Shown: positions 16,502-26,156 of the stretch, piece after piece
How the letters are laid out: each line of letters starts with the position of its first letter
Numbering within the stretch: the stretch's first letter is position 1
Assembly: GCF_018141005.1 (NCBI RefSeq)
Contig: NZ_CP046582.1
Location: forward strand, 2,294,001-2,358,000
Reading direction: 5' to 3'
Origin: Erwinia sp. E602
Lineage (GTDB): Bacteria; Pseudomonadota; Gammaproteobacteria; Enterobacterales; Enterobacteriaceae
Length of the DNA: 64,000 bases
The notes under the pieces: model-generated
Database searches by the model: none
The model's input: the letters and a program-made list of their open reading frames with translations, nothing else
What the model was told of the DNA's origin: nothing
Made by a program: the position numbers and the translations under genes

Positions 16502-17134
16502 ATGGCACTTGAAACTGCAGAGGTTCGTATTGCCCCGCGCTGGACGCGGCCATCTTCCGAGTGGCTGGAAGCATTTTCCGCGTTTCCGGTAGCCAATATC
16601 GGTGATGCGATGGAACGGCTGAGTATGTGTGATGCCGGGATTGTTCCGCTGGCCGGGCAGAGCCAGTTTTGCGGGTTTGCGCTGCCGGTACAGGTGACTG
16701 CGGGCGATAACGCGGCGGTGATTATGGCGCTGGAGTATATCGAGCCGGGTGACGTGATGGTGATTAACGGTATGGGCCACACCGACCGGGCGCTGGTGGG
16801 CGAACAGCTGACCCAGCGTTTCCAGCACGCCGGGGCACGCGGGCAGATTATCGACGGCGCGATCCGCGATCGCAGCGTGATTGAGTCGACCGGTTTTCCG
16901 ACCTTTGCCCGCGGCACCACGCCGGCCGGTCCCTATAAGAATGGTCCGGGTGTGATTGGTGAACCGGTGGCGATCGGCGGCGTGGTGTGCTGCGCCGGCG
17001 ATATCGTGGTCGCCGATGCCGATGGCGTGATTGTGATCCCGTTCTGGCGCGCCGCCGGTGTGCTGGAAAAAGTCAGAGAGGTGGCTAAGCGCGAAGCGGA
17101 GATGACCGCCGAAGTCACCCGTCAGTACCGCTAG
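16502..17134 (+). CDS. RraA-like / HMG aldolase family protein
   Basis: A 210-residue protein of the RraA fold, which includes 4-hydroxy-4-methyl-2-oxoglutarate aldolases and oxaloacetate decarboxylases that need a divalent metal and cleave 2-oxo acids to pyruvate. The family signature is present: MVINGMGHTDRALVGEQL then the G-x-x-x-D/R-D block GARGQIIDGAIRDRSVI (around 120-136), with R and D for substrate and metal. The lineage is closer to enzymes than to the RNase E inhibitor RraA, judging by the catabolic neighbours. GAGG seven bases upstream supports ATG 16502. It is first in a seven-gene cluster ending with a TetR regulator. Confidence 0.82.
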   Translation: MALETAEVRIAPRWTRPSSEWLEAFSAFPVANIGDAMERLSMCDAGIVPLAGQSQFCGFALPVQVTAGDNAAVIMALEYIEPGDVMVINGMGHTDRALVGEQLTQRFQHAGARGQIIDGAIRDRSVIESTGFPTFARGTTPAGPYKNGPGVIGEPVAIGGVVCCAGDIVVADADGVIVIPFWRAAGVLEKVREVAKREAEMTAEVTRQYR

Positions 17135-17200
17135 CGGAATACGCCGTGCCGGTTCAGCCGCGCTGACCGGATTTCGTCAACACTGTAGCAGGGCAAAACC

Positions 17201-18541
17201 ATGAATAAATCACAGACAGTCCCGATGGATTACCCGATGCCATCAAAAGCGTCTTCACAGAGCAATGTGGTTAAACGCGCTTCGCTGGCCGGCGGCGTCG
17301 GCTCGTTTGTTGAGTGGTATGACTACGGCATTTATGGCCTGCTGGTCAGTACGCTGGTGCTGGTGTTCTCCTCCAGCGAGATGGGGATGAGCGATGCCGG
17401 GCTGATGCTGACCTATCTCGGCTTTACCGTCAGCTTTGTGGTGCGGCCGTTTGGCGGCATTATCTGCGGTTACTTCGGCGACAAAATTGGCCGCCAGAAG
17501 CTGCTGGCGATCCTGCTGCTGATGATCTCGCTGGCGACCGCCGCTATCGGCCTGCTGCCCAGCTATCAGAGCATCGGCTGGGCGGCACCGGCGCTGCTGA
17601 TTTTACTGCGCATCGTGCAGGGCTTCTCGGCGGGTGGTGAAGTCTCCGGTGCCGGGTCGTTTGTTGCCGAGTACGCCGAAGATCACCGCCGCGCCGTGGT
17701 GATGTCACCGCTGGTGATGGGCTCGTTTATCGCGCTGCTGTTCGGCAGCCTGCTGATCAGCGGCCTGATCAACCTGTACGGCCCGCAGGCGATGGTGGCC
17801 TGGGTGTGGCGCGTGCCGTTCCTGCTGGCGATCCCGATGGCGCTGATCGGCGTCTATATCCGCACCCGCATTGAAGACACGCCGCACTTCCGTCTGATGA
17901 AGAACGAAAAACGCGTGGTGGCTAACCCGCTGCGTGAGGTGCTGACCTCAAAGCGGCACCTGAAAGCCATCCTGCTGGCGATCACGCTGCCCGCCGTTAA
18001 CGGCCCCGGCTACTACATTCTGTTCGTCTATATGCCGACCTACCTGAATAAGGTGATGCACTTTACCCAGGTGCAGAGCCTGATGGTGACCGCCTGCGGC
18101 CTGCTGACCATTATCGCCGCCATTCCGCTGATGGCGTGGCTCTCTGACCGGCTGGGACGCAAGCCGCTGCTGATTGCTTCGGCAATGGCGATGGCGGTGC
18201 TGGCGTGGCCGTGTTTCTGGCTGCTGACGCTGGGCATGCTGCCGCTGGCCTGTATGGCCGCCATCCTGCTGGCGCTGGCTTTTGCCGGGCACGCGGGAGT
18301 GATTCAGGCCGCGCTGGCGGAGATGTTTCCGACCACCGTGCGCTACAGCGCCTACAGCATCGGCTTCAACCTGTCGACGGTGATCTTCGGTGGCTCTGCG
18401 CCGCTGCTGATGACCTGGCTGATTGGCCTGACCGGCGTTGCCAGCATCCCCAGTTATATGGTGATCGCTACCGCCGCGCTGACCCTGATCAGCACCCTGT
18501 ATCTGAAAGAGACCGCCGGTAAACCGCTGCGCGACGCCTGA
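17201..18541 (+). CDS. MFS metabolite:H+ symporter (MHS family)
   Basis: A 446-residue inner-membrane transporter with twelve hydrophobic helices. The first helix region FVEWYDYGIYGLL, the loop motif GYFGDKIGRQK and the later SDRLGRKP are typical of the metabolite:H+ symporter branch (KgtP, ShiA, ProP), which imports organic acids, amino-acid derivatives and osmolytes. It lies between the aldolase and hydantoinase genes, so it probably imports the substrate of this pathway. The substrate itself cannot be read from sequence. Confidence 0.85.
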   Translation: MNKSQTVPMDYPMPSKASSQSNVVKRASLAGGVGSFVEWYDYGIYGLLVSTLVLVFSSSEMGMSDAGLMLTYLGFTVSFVVRPFGGIICGYFGDKIGRQKLLAILLLMISLATAAIGLLPSYQSIGWAAPALLILLRIVQGFSAGGEVSGAGSFVAEYAEDHRRAVVMSPLVMGSFIALLFGSLLISGLINLYGPQAMVAWVWRVPFLLAIPMALIGVYIRTRIEDTPHFRLMKNEKRVVANPLREVLTSKRHLKAILLAITLPAVNGPGYYILFVYMPTYLNKVMHFTQVQSLMVTACGLLTIIAAIPLMAWLSDRLGRKPLLIASAMAMAVLAWPCFWLLTLGMLPLACMAAILLALAFAGHAGVIQAALAEMFPTTVRYSAYSIGFNLSTVIFGGSAPLLMTWLIGLTGVASIPSYMVIATAALTLISTLYLKETAGKPLRDA

Positions 18542-18585
18542 TCACCCGACGGCTCAACTGAGCAAACAGACTATCTGAGGTCACT

Positions 18586-20673
18586 ATGAAACATGCGTCA
18601 CCCTGGAGAATGGGGTTTGATATTGGCGGCACCTTTACCGACCTGGTGCTGCTGAACGATGAGACCGGCAGCGCGCTGCGTCATAAAACGCTGACCACGC
18701 CGCACGACCCGTCTGAAGGGGCCTACACCGGCTTAACGGAACTGGTGGCCATGGCCGGGCTGCAGGCCAGCCAGATCCACACCATCACCCACGGCACCAC
18801 CCTGGCGATTAATGCTCTGCTGGAGCGTCGCGGCGCGAAAACCGCGCTGCTGGTGACGAAAGGTTTTCGCGATGTGCTGGTGCTGGGCCGCGAATACCGC
18901 TATGACATTTACGATCTTAACGGCGCACCCGCCGCACCGCTACTGCCGCGTTCACAGGCGTTTGAAATAGAGGAGCGGGTCACCGCACGCGGTGACGTTG
19001 TCACGGAACTGAACGAGGCACAGGTGGTCACGCTGGCCGCACGGCTGAAAAATGACGGTTATGAAGCGGTGGCGGTGCTGTGTCTGCACGCCTATGCCTG
19101 GCCGGAACATGAGCTGCGCATTGAAGCTATTTTGCAACGCGAACTGCCGGGCGTCTCGGTCTCCGTTTCGCACAAGGTCTCCCGCGAGATCCGCGAATAC
19201 GATCGCGGCGTGCTGACGGCGATGAACGCTTTTGTCCAGCCAAAAGCCCGCCACTATATGGCGCAGCTGGAGCGCAAACTGCGCGACGGCGGCTTCACCT
19301 GCGACTGGCTGGTGATGGGCTCCAACGGCGGGCTGATGGCACCGCAGGTGGCCGCCGACTACCCGACGCGCATCATCGAGTCCGGCCCGGCGGGCGGCAT
19401 TGTTGCCACCGCCGCCTTTGCGCGTAAAAACGCGCTCTCGCAGGTGCTGGCCTTTGATATGGGCGGCACCACCGCCAAAGCCTGCGTGGTGCGCGGCGGC
19501 GTGCCGTCGATCACCACCGATTATGAGGTGGGCCGCGCCGACCGCCTGCTGAAGGGCAGCGGCCTGCCGGTCAAGCTGCCGGTGGTGGATATGATTGAGA
19601 TCGGTGCCGGCGGCGGCAGCATCGCCCGCGTCGATCGGCTGGGGCTGCTGGAGATCGGCCCGGAGAGCGCCAGCGCCTTTCCGGGGCCTGCCTGCTACGC
19701 GCGCGGCGGCGAACTGCCCACGGTTACCGACGCCAACCTGGTGCTCGGGCTGCTGGATCCGGCTGCCTTCCTCGGCGGACGTATGCCGCTGGACGTCGAC
19801 GCCGCGCGCCGCGCCATTGAACGGGTGGCGACGGCGCTGGGGCTGAGTATTGAAGAGACGGCGTGGGGCATCCACGAAGTGGCCAACAGCAAAATGGCCG
19901 AGGCGCTGCGCACCCACGCGGTGGAGAAAAACGTCAGCCCGCAGCAGATGACCATGCTGGCCTTCGGCGGTGCCGGGCCAAGCCACGCCTGGTCACTGGC
20001 GCGCACCCTGCACGTAAAGCGGGTGTTCTTCCCTAACGGAGCCGGGGTTTACTCCGCCTTTGGCCTGCTGACCGCACCGCCCAGCGCCGACTTTGTGCGC
20101 AGCGATCGCTGCCGTCTGCGGCCGGAGATGAGCATGACCACAATTAACGCACTGTTTGCCGAAGGCTTTGACGAGGCCTTTACCACCCTGGCCGCCGCCA
20201 GCATTGACCCGGCCACCGCGCAGGTACAAAGGATGGCTGACGTGCGCTACGTCGGACAGGGCTCGCAGCTGACCCTGCCACTGCCGGATGCCTTTATCAC
20301 CGACGGTGACGGCGCGTCGCTGATCGCCGCCTTTGAACAGGCGCATCTGGCACGCTTTGGCCGCACGCTGCCGGGGCTGGAGGTCGAGGTCGTCAACTGG
20401 CGCGGCCGGGTGCAGACCGACGCGCCGCCGTTGTACACCCGTGACAGCCCCGATCCGCAGGCGCAGCAGGCAGAGGAAAAATCACTGCGGGTTTACCTTG
20501 GCCGCGAGGCCGGCTTCAGCGCCTGCCGGGCGATCCCACGCGCGTTACTGGTGGCCGGAGAGTCGGTGTATGGCCCGGCGCTGCTGCAGGAAAAAGAGTG
20601 TGCGATTTTTGTCGGACCGGGGGCGGTCGCGACGCTGGATGAACAGGGCAATATCCTGATGGAGCTGAACTGA
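18586..20673 (+). CDS. hyuA: Hydantoinase/oxoprolinase subunit A
   Basis: A 695-residue HyuA-type subunit: N-terminal Hydant_A_N domain with the actin-like phosphate loop FDIGGTFTDLVLLND (about 10-24) and HGTTLAINALLER, then the main hydantoinase A domain with ESGPAGGIVAT, AFDMGGTTAKACVV and IGAGGGSIA, and a C-terminal beta domain. These ATP-dependent enzymes open five-membered cyclic amides (hydantoins, 5-oxoproline) or, in acetone and acetophenone carboxylases, carboxylate ketones. Its stop overlaps the start of subunit B by one base (TGATG). Substrate specificity is unknown. Confidence 0.9.
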   Translation: MKHASPWRMGFDIGGTFTDLVLLNDETGSALRHKTLTTPHDPSEGAYTGLTELVAMAGLQASQIHTITHGTTLAINALLERRGAKTALLVTKGFRDVLVLGREYRYDIYDLNGAPAAPLLPRSQAFEIEERVTARGDVVTELNEAQVVTLAARLKNDGYEAVAVLCLHAYAWPEHELRIEAILQRELPGVSVSVSHKVSREIREYDRGVLTAMNAFVQPKARHYMAQLERKLRDGGFTCDWLVMGSNGGLMAPQVAADYPTRIIESGPAGGIVATAAFARKNALSQVLAFDMGGTTAKACVVRGGVPSITTDYEVGRADRLLKGSGLPVKLPVVDMIEIGAGGGSIARVDRLGLLEIGPESASAFPGPACYARGGELPTVTDANLVLGLLDPAAFLGGRMPLDVDAARRAIERVATALGLSIEETAWGIHEVANSKMAEALRTHAVEKNVSPQQMTMLAFGGAGPSHAWSLARTLHVKRVFFPNGAGVYSAFGLLTAPPSADFVRSDRCRLRPEMSMTTINALFAEGFDEAFTTLAAASIDPATAQVQRMADVRYVGQGSQLTLPLPDAFITDGDGASLIAAFEQAHLARFGRTLPGLEVEVVNWRGRVQTDAPPLYTRDSPDPQAQQAEEKSLRVYLGREAGFSACRAIPRALLVAGESVYGPALLQEKECAIFVGPGAVATLDEQGNILMELN

Positions 20674-22361
20674 TGAGCATCACAACCCACGACAATCTGC
20701 GCTTCCTTAACGATCCGGTGGCCCTGCGCATCACCTGGGACCGGCTGGTCAGCATCTCGGAAGAGGCGGCGGCCACGCTGGTCAATATGGCCTTCTCCAG
20801 CATTATCCGCGAGGTGGGTGACTACTCCTGCCTGCTGATGGATGCAGAGGGCAACTCGCTGGCGCAGCCGAAGGCCAGCGTCCCGGTGTTTATCGGCACC
20901 CTGCCGGCCACCGTGCGCCATCTGCTGGCGAAATTCCCTGCGGAGACGCTGAAGCCGGGCGACAGCCTGGTCACCAACGATCCCTGGCTGGGCACCGGGC
21001 ACCTTAACGACGTTACCATCGTCACCCCGGTATTCCGCGACGGCCGGCTGGTCGCCTTTACCGGCGCGGCGGCGCATATGTCAGATATCGGCGGCTCGCT
21101 GAATATGGGCTCCTCACGCGACATGTTTGAAGAGGGGTTTCTGATCCCGCCGAGCAAACTGGCGCACGAGGGGGTCATCAACCAGCAGCTGCTGGACCTG
21201 CTGCTGGCCAACGTGCGCGCGCCCGACCAGGTCGAGGGCGATCTGCACGCCATGCTGGCCGCTAACCAGATCGGTGCCAGCGGGCTGCTCGGGCTGATGG
21301 ACGATCTGCAGCTTGAATCGCTGCAGCCGCTGGCCACGAAGATCCACTCGCTGACCGAACAGGCGATGCGCAAGGCGATTACCGCCGTGCCGGACGGCCG
21401 TTACCAGGCGGCGGTGGATATTGGCGACTACGAGGGCGATATTCACCTGAACGTAGCGGTGATCGTCGAGGGCAGTAACATCACCATCGACTACGCCGGT
21501 TCGTCGGCCGAGTCGCTGTTTGGCAGCAACTGCCCGATGTCGTTTACCTATGCCTACAGCGTCTATCCGCTGAAGTGCCTGCTGGAGCCGCACCTGCCGA
21601 ATAACGAAGGCTGCTTTAAATCGATTCGCGTGACCGCCCCGGAAGGTTCGATCGTCAACGCGCGGCCGCCCTGCGCGGTGGAGATGCGCAACCGCGTCGG
21701 CCATATGGCCCACGCGGCGATCTTCAGCGCACTGGCAGGGATCATGCCGGAGCGGGTGATGGGCCACTCCGGCAGCGCGCCGGTCACCTGCGACGTGTTC
21801 GCCGGGCAGTTTGACGACGGTCGCCGCTTTGTCGAAAGCCTGTGCGTCAACGGCGGCACCGGCGCCCGCCCGGCGGCGGACGGCATCGTCACCGGTTTCC
21901 CCGGCAATATGTCCTCCACCCCGGTGGAGCTGATCGAAGCCGCCACGCCGCTGCTGTTTCTGGAAAAGGCCCTCGTGCCGGACTCCGGCGGTGCCGGGCG
22001 CTGGCGCGGCGGCGTGGCGCAGCGCATGACCATCCGCAACACCAGCCGTTATCCGCTGTCGCACAGCATGTTCTACTCACGGCAGAAGCACCCGGCGCAG
22101 GGCGTGCTGGGCGGCGAGGCCGGTGCACCTAACCTGATTGCGCTGAACGGCCAGCCGCTGGCGAAACCGGTCGGACGGCACGACGTGCAGCCTGGCGATG
22201 AGATTACGATTCAGATGCCCGGCGGCGGCGGCAAGATGCCGGTGGCGGAGCGCAGCCGGGAAGCGATCCTGTTCGATCTGCAGGAAGGGTATATCAGTGC
22301 GGAAGGCGCGCTGCGGGATTACGGTATTGCGGCAGAAACGCTGCTAAAGGAGGCAAAATGA
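20673..22361 (+). CDS. hyuB: Hydantoinase/oxoprolinase subunit B
   Basis: A 562-residue HyuB-type subunit that pairs with the preceding HyuA. Recognisable segments are NMAFSSIIREVGDYSC near the N-terminus, the metal-site region GDSLVTNDPWLGTGHLNDVT, the HMSDIGG motif, and the glycine-rich end DSGGAGRWRGGVAQRM with PGGGG near the C-terminus. It is translationally coupled to hyuA by the TGATG overlap and to the next gene by a 4-nt overlap. Confidence 0.9.
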   Translation: MSITTHDNLRFLNDPVALRITWDRLVSISEEAAATLVNMAFSSIIREVGDYSCLLMDAEGNSLAQPKASVPVFIGTLPATVRHLLAKFPAETLKPGDSLVTNDPWLGTGHLNDVTIVTPVFRDGRLVAFTGAAAHMSDIGGSLNMGSSRDMFEEGFLIPPSKLAHEGVINQQLLDLLLANVRAPDQVEGDLHAMLAANQIGASGLLGLMDDLQLESLQPLATKIHSLTEQAMRKAITAVPDGRYQAAVDIGDYEGDIHLNVAVIVEGSNITIDYAGSSAESLFGSNCPMSFTYAYSVYPLKCLLEPHLPNNEGCFKSIRVTAPEGSIVNARPPCAVEMRNRVGHMAHAAIFSALAGIMPERVMGHSGSAPVTCDVFAGQFDDGRRFVESLCVNGGTGARPAADGIVTGFPGNMSSTPVELIEAATPLLFLEKALVPDSGGAGRWRGGVAQRMTIRNTSRYPLSHSMFYSRQKHPAQGVLGGEAGAPNLIALNGQPLAKPVGRHDVQPGDEITIQMPGGGGKMPVAERSREAILFDLQEGYISAEGALRDYGIAAETLLKEAK

Positions 22362-23164
22362 ACGGGCAAACGCTGAAGGGACAGGTTGCGCTGGTGACCG
22401 GGGCGGGCAGCGGTATCGGCAGAAGCAGCGCCGCCGCACTGGCGGCCGCCGGAGCGCGGGTGGTGCTGGTCGGCCGACGGATTGAGGTGCTGGAGGGGCT
22501 GGCGGCGGCGCTGCGCCAGCAGGGCGGTGATGTCTGGCCGCGCGTCTGCCATATCGAACGTAAAGCGGAGGTCACGGCGCTGATCGCTGCGGTTGAAGCC
22601 GAACTCGGCGCGGTGGATATTCTGGTCAATAACGCCGGCAGCGCCAGTAAAACCCTTAACGCCCGCTGGATTGAAGAGGAGGAGTGGCAACAGGTACAGG
22701 ACGTCAACCTGAAGGCGGTGTTCCTGCTCACCCAGGCGGTGCTGCCGGGGATGCTAAAGCGCGGCGCGGGCACGGTGATTACCGTCTCCTCGCTGGCGGC
22801 GCTGCGCCCTAATCTGCTGGGCGGGGCGGCCTACGGTGCCGCCAAGGCCGGGGTGCGCAACTTTATGGCCTATCTGCACAACACCTACCGTAACGACGGC
22901 ATCCGCGCCACCTGCATTCTGCCGGGGGAGGTGAATACGCCGATTATGAACAGCCGCGCCAGGCCGCCGGAACAGGCGGTGCGTGACGCGATGGTGCAGC
23001 CGGAAGACGTGGCAGAGGCGATCGTGCTCTGTGCGTCGCTGCCGCCACGCACGGTGATTGAAGAGTTGCGCATTGCGCCGACCCGGCTGCGTGATATCTC
23101 CGGTGACCTTGAGATCAGCCGCTGGCAGGGCGCACCCGCCGACTGCCTGAACGAACGCGAGTAA
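22358..23164 (+). CDS. Short-chain dehydrogenase/reductase
   Basis: A 268-residue classical SDR. It has the cofactor loop TGAGSGIG (about 16-23), NNAG (about 92-95), the catalytic serine in VSSLAAL and the YxxxK pair in YGAAKAG. The R at the end of the second strand (VGRR) hints at NADP preference. It overlaps hyuB by 4 nt, so it acts in the same pathway, oxidising or reducing a keto/hydroxy intermediate. Confidence 0.88.
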   Translation: MNGQTLKGQVALVTGAGSGIGRSSAAALAAAGARVVLVGRRIEVLEGLAAALRQQGGDVWPRVCHIERKAEVTALIAAVEAELGAVDILVNNAGSASKTLNARWIEEEEWQQVQDVNLKAVFLLTQAVLPGMLKRGAGTVITVSSLAALRPNLLGGAAYGAAKAGVRNFMAYLHNTYRNDGIRATCILPGEVNTPIMNSRARPPEQAVRDAMVQPEDVAEAIVLCASLPPRTVIEELRIAPTRLRDISGDLEISRWQGAPADCLNERE

Positions 23165-23303
23165 CACCCTTGAAGGCTCGAAGGCTGGTTGATCAGCATG
23201 ATTGTCGCAGCCGGTCCGGAGTCGGACAACGCGGTAAAAACGCAGCGTACACGAATTACAGCAGCCTGATGCGTCAGGCTCTTAACCTGTTCAGAGGTAA
23301 CTT

Positions 23304-24455
23304 ATGTCGTTAAAACCCTTCAGCCCGGCCGAGGCCGTGCTGCGTATCGAACGCACCTCGCTGCGCGTGCAGCAGCCCGCCTCCGGCGCGGAGATGGTCT
23401 CGCTGGCGATGGGCGAGCCGGATTTTGACACGCCGCAGCGTATCGTTGCCGCCGCCGCCGATGCGCTGCGCGACGGCTACACCCACTATGCGCCGCTGCT
23501 CGGCGATAAGGCGCTGTGCCAGGCGCTGGCCGCTGAAATTGAAGCGCAATCGGGCGTGGCGGTAAAACCCAGTGAAGTGCTGGTGACCCACGGCGGCACC
23601 GCCGGACTGGCCGCCGCCATTCTCTCTATCGTTAACCCCGGCGACCGGGTGGTGATCCCCGATCCGACCTATTCGCTGTACGCCGACCTGGTGAATATGG
23701 CCGGTGGCATCTGCGTGCCGATGCCGTGTAAAACCGATCTGCACTGGGATCTTGGCCGCCTGGCGCAGACGCTGGAGGGGGCCGCGCTGTTTGTCTTCTG
23801 TAACCCCGGCAACCCGACCGGCATCGTCCACAGCCGGGAGGAGATCGAAACGCTGGGCGCGCTGGTGCAGCAGCACAATATTCGGGTGATTGCCGATGAG
23901 GCCTACAGCGATCTGGTGTTTACCGACCGGCCGTTTACCTCGGTGCTGCAGGTGCCGGCGTTCAGAGGCCGCACGCTCTACTGCCAGACCTTCTCGAAAA
24001 GCTACGCCATGACCGGCTGGCGCGTCGGTTATCTCTCCGGTCCGGCTGAGATGATTGCGGCGGCGGCGCGGGTGCACAACACGGTCAACGGCTCGGTAAA
24101 TACGGCGGTACAGCGCGCGGCACGGGTGGCGCTGACCGAGTGTAAAGATGATGTGCAGCGGATGGTGGCAGTCTATCGCCAGCGGCGGCAGCTGATGATG
24201 GACGGCCTGAATGCGATTCCGGGGCTGACCCTCAACCCGCCGGAAGGGGCGTTTTACTGCTTCCCGTCCTATGCGCTGCCGATCCCGGCCATCGACCTGG
24301 TGGCGATGCTGCGCGAACAGGGCGTTGCCGTGCGGCCCGGCAGCGAATTTGGCGCGGCGGGTGAAAAACATCTGCGCCTGTCTTATGCTGCCAGCAGTGA
24401 GGCGATCGCTGAAGGGGTTAAACGGCTCAAGCGCGGTCTGGCGCTGTTGGGCTAA
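23304..24455 (+). CDS. Class I/II PLP-dependent aminotransferase
   Basis: A 383-residue fold-type I aminotransferase of the AspC-like group. Key elements: substrate-side MGEPDFDTP, NPGNPTG around the conserved asparagine, DEAYSDLVF with the PLP-ring aspartate, the Schiff-base lysine in FSKSYAMTGWRVGY, and a C-terminal arginine in LRLSYA. It would pass amino groups between an amino acid and a 2-oxo acid produced by the RraA-like/hydantoinase pathway. It sits 139 nt after the SDR with AGAGGTAA ahead of ATG 23304. Confidence 0.9.
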   Translation: MSLKPFSPAEAVLRIERTSLRVQQPASGAEMVSLAMGEPDFDTPQRIVAAAADALRDGYTHYAPLLGDKALCQALAAEIEAQSGVAVKPSEVLVTHGGTAGLAAAILSIVNPGDRVVIPDPTYSLYADLVNMAGGICVPMPCKTDLHWDLGRLAQTLEGAALFVFCNPGNPTGIVHSREEIETLGALVQQHNIRVIADEAYSDLVFTDRPFTSVLQVPAFRGRTLYCQTFSKSYAMTGWRVGYLSGPAEMIAAAARVHNTVNGSVNTAVQRAARVALTECKDDVQRMVAVYRQRRQLMMDGLNAIPGLTLNPPEGAFYCFPSYALPIPAIDLVAMLREQGVAVRPGSEFGAAGEKHLRLSYAASSEAIAEGVKRLKRGLALLG

Positions 24456-24489
24456 GGCATTGTAAAGTCATCACGGACTGGGATTAACC

Positions 24490-25122
24490 ATGGCGAAAAT
24501 AATGCGCAGTGATACGGAGAGGAACCGAAAAAACCTGATTCAGGCGGCGGCCAGGCTGTTCGAGGTGGCCGAAGGGCCGATCAGCATGACCGAGATCGCC
24601 CATGAAGCCGGGGTGTCGGTGGCGACCGCCTACCGGCAGTTTGCCTCGGTGGAGGAGGTACTGAACACCTATCGTCAGGACGTTGGCCAGCTGCTGCTGG
24701 AGTTCAGCGAACGTCAACAGGGCAGCGGGGTGCAGCGGCTGGAGAGCATCAGCCGCTACTGGATCAGACTGGTCCGCGAACGCGGCGCGGCGATGGTGCC
24801 GATGCGTAACCGCCGCGGCTACCTGGCCCGCTTATGGGAAGGCGCTGACTACCTGCTGGTGCAGGCCAACGCCGTACGCCCGGCGTTGCGTGACGCGATG
24901 CAGGAGCAGTCACTGCCGGATATCGGCGATAAGGCGGTATTTCTGTGGAATATCCTGTTTGACCCACGTGAAATCTTCGACCTGATCGACACCGTCGGCC
25001 TGAGCGAGCAGCAGGTCGGCAGCCAGCTGATGGCGGTGCTGCTGGGCGGGCTGCGCGGGTTTGCCGAGGGGCAGGGGGCAAACGCTGAACCTGCCAGCCA
25101 CTCTGCAGGCCGCGAGAAGTAA
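24490..25122 (+). CDS. TetR-family transcriptional regulator
   Basis: A 210-residue regulator with an N-terminal helix-turn-helix (SMTEIAHEAGVSVATAYRQF, about 33-52) and a helical ligand-binding C-terminal domain without strong similarity to a named member. It is the last gene of the rraA-like/hyu cluster, 34 nt after the aminotransferase, so it is the likely local repressor responding to a pathway intermediate. Confidence 0.88.
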   Translation: MAKIMRSDTERNRKNLIQAAARLFEVAEGPISMTEIAHEAGVSVATAYRQFASVEEVLNTYRQDVGQLLLEFSERQQGSGVQRLESISRYWIRLVRERGAAMVPMRNRRGYLARLWEGADYLLVQANAVRPALRDAMQEQSLPDIGDKAVFLWNILFDPREIFDLIDTVGLSEQQVGSQLMAVLLGGLRGFAEGQGANAEPASHSAGREK

Positions 25123-25219
25123 GTCATTATCCTATCATTGGGCACGGAGGCCCGATGATTGCGCTTGCCACTCCGCATATCATGCAGACTTTGTTCGGAG
25201 TCATGAGCATTGAATAAAC

Positions 25220-25717
25220 TCAGTTGTCCTCGCGATATCCGTCGGACTGCCCAATTGTACTGATTATCTTATCCAGGCAGGCCTTGCCATTGGGCACTTT
25301 ATACAGGGCCCGTATCGCATCCACCACGTACTGGTTTAGTTCGATTTCATTCATTGAGTAGAAGGGTAAACTGCAAACGTTAGCCATCGCGAGAGGAGGA
25401 TCTTGTGCGTTGATAATAGCCAATACGCCCGCTGGATTATGCGGTATTGCCAGCCCCACGGCTGAGGTAAGGGACTCAGCAGAATCTGCGTCTGCTCCCG
25501 GCGCAAGCCGCGCAGCTACCTGTAACCAGCGTCGGTCGCCTTGTGCGATCTTTGAGGTCACTAACAGCCACTCTTTTTCATCATCGGCATACAGTTGGGC
25601 AATGGTTTTTTTGGGGCCGAGAGTGGTGATTTTCTTTTCTAATTCGCAGATGTTCGGGAATGCTATACTACTGAACGAGACGATCGAGAGTAACAGCACT
25701 AAATATCTAATTTTCAT
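25220..25717 (-). CDS. Probable periplasmic immunity protein for the Tlde1-type effector
   Basis: A 165-residue protein with an N-terminal signal peptide (MKIRYLVLLLSIVSFSSIAF) and a mature helical domain containing NICELEKKI and a WLQVAARLAPGAD-type segment. I do not recognise a named domain. Its start codon shares one base with the effector stop (TAATG), so the two are co-translated. Periplasmic location is what is needed to neutralise a peptidoglycan-modifying effector, which makes an immunity role likely. Base composition is AT-rich compared with the flanks. Confidence 0.65.
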   Translation of the reverse strand: MKIRYLVLLLSIVSFSSIAFPNICELEKKITTLGPKKTIAQLYADDEKEWLLVTSKIAQGDRRWLQVAARLAPGADADSAESLTSAVGLAIPHNPAGVLAIINAQDPPLAMANVCSLPFYSMNEIELNQYVVDAIRALYKVPNGKACLDKIISTIGQSDGYREDN

Positions 25718-26076
25718 TATCGAACCACCAGAATGGAGTCACCACTGTTCACAATCTGTTGCCTCCTTGATACGCCATCAATAACAATGCAGCCTTGAGA
25801 CGCATTATGGGCTCCAGATTTGCTACCGCCATGAATTCTGAAAAGATCGCGGCCAAAAGTATTGGTGCCAAGAATGGGCTCAAGAATAATTGTTACTTGC
25901 GTGATGGTGTTATGCGATCCGGCTATTCTGTAGTGCCCTTTTGGTATCGGACCTACACCACTCTCAGTTTCCTTTTCCGGATTGTTCTCACCAATCCCGG
26001 CGCCACTGTATCCCTGCGCAAAAAACTGACCATTATGTGTCAGCACTCCGGTCTGTTGCGAGTATTCCCATGTCAT
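25717..26076 (-). CDS. Tlde1-type (DUF2778) L,D-transpeptidase effector, T6SS
   Basis: A 119-residue protein opening MTWEYSQQTGVLTHNG, the hallmark of DUF2778/Tlde1 effectors delivered by type VI secretion. The core has GPIPKGHYRI and the catalytic L,D-transpeptidase pattern: histidine in FRIHGG and SQGC with the nucleophilic cysteine. Tlde1 enzymes cut or exchange D-amino acids in target-cell peptidoglycan. ATG 26076 is chosen over an extension of ten codons because AAGGA lies eight bases upstream and because the family starts at MTWEY. It is between hcp and the immunity gene. Confidence 0.82.
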   Translation of the reverse strand: MTWEYSQQTGVLTHNGQFFAQGYSGAGIGENNPEKETESGVGPIPKGHYRIAGSHNTITQVTIILEPILGTNTFGRDLFRIHGGSKSGAHNASQGCIVIDGVSRRQQIVNSGDSILVVR

Positions 26077-26156
26077 ATGAAGATTCCTTGTTTTTATAGT
26101 TGACAACCAAGGAAGTGGGTGCCTCAGTCACCCTCACTTCTTAGCATTTAATTTAT

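Noticed and set aside
18952..19986. A 344-codon minus-strand frame in hyuA
   Set aside because: Antisense shadow of hyuA with composition typical of a shadow frame.
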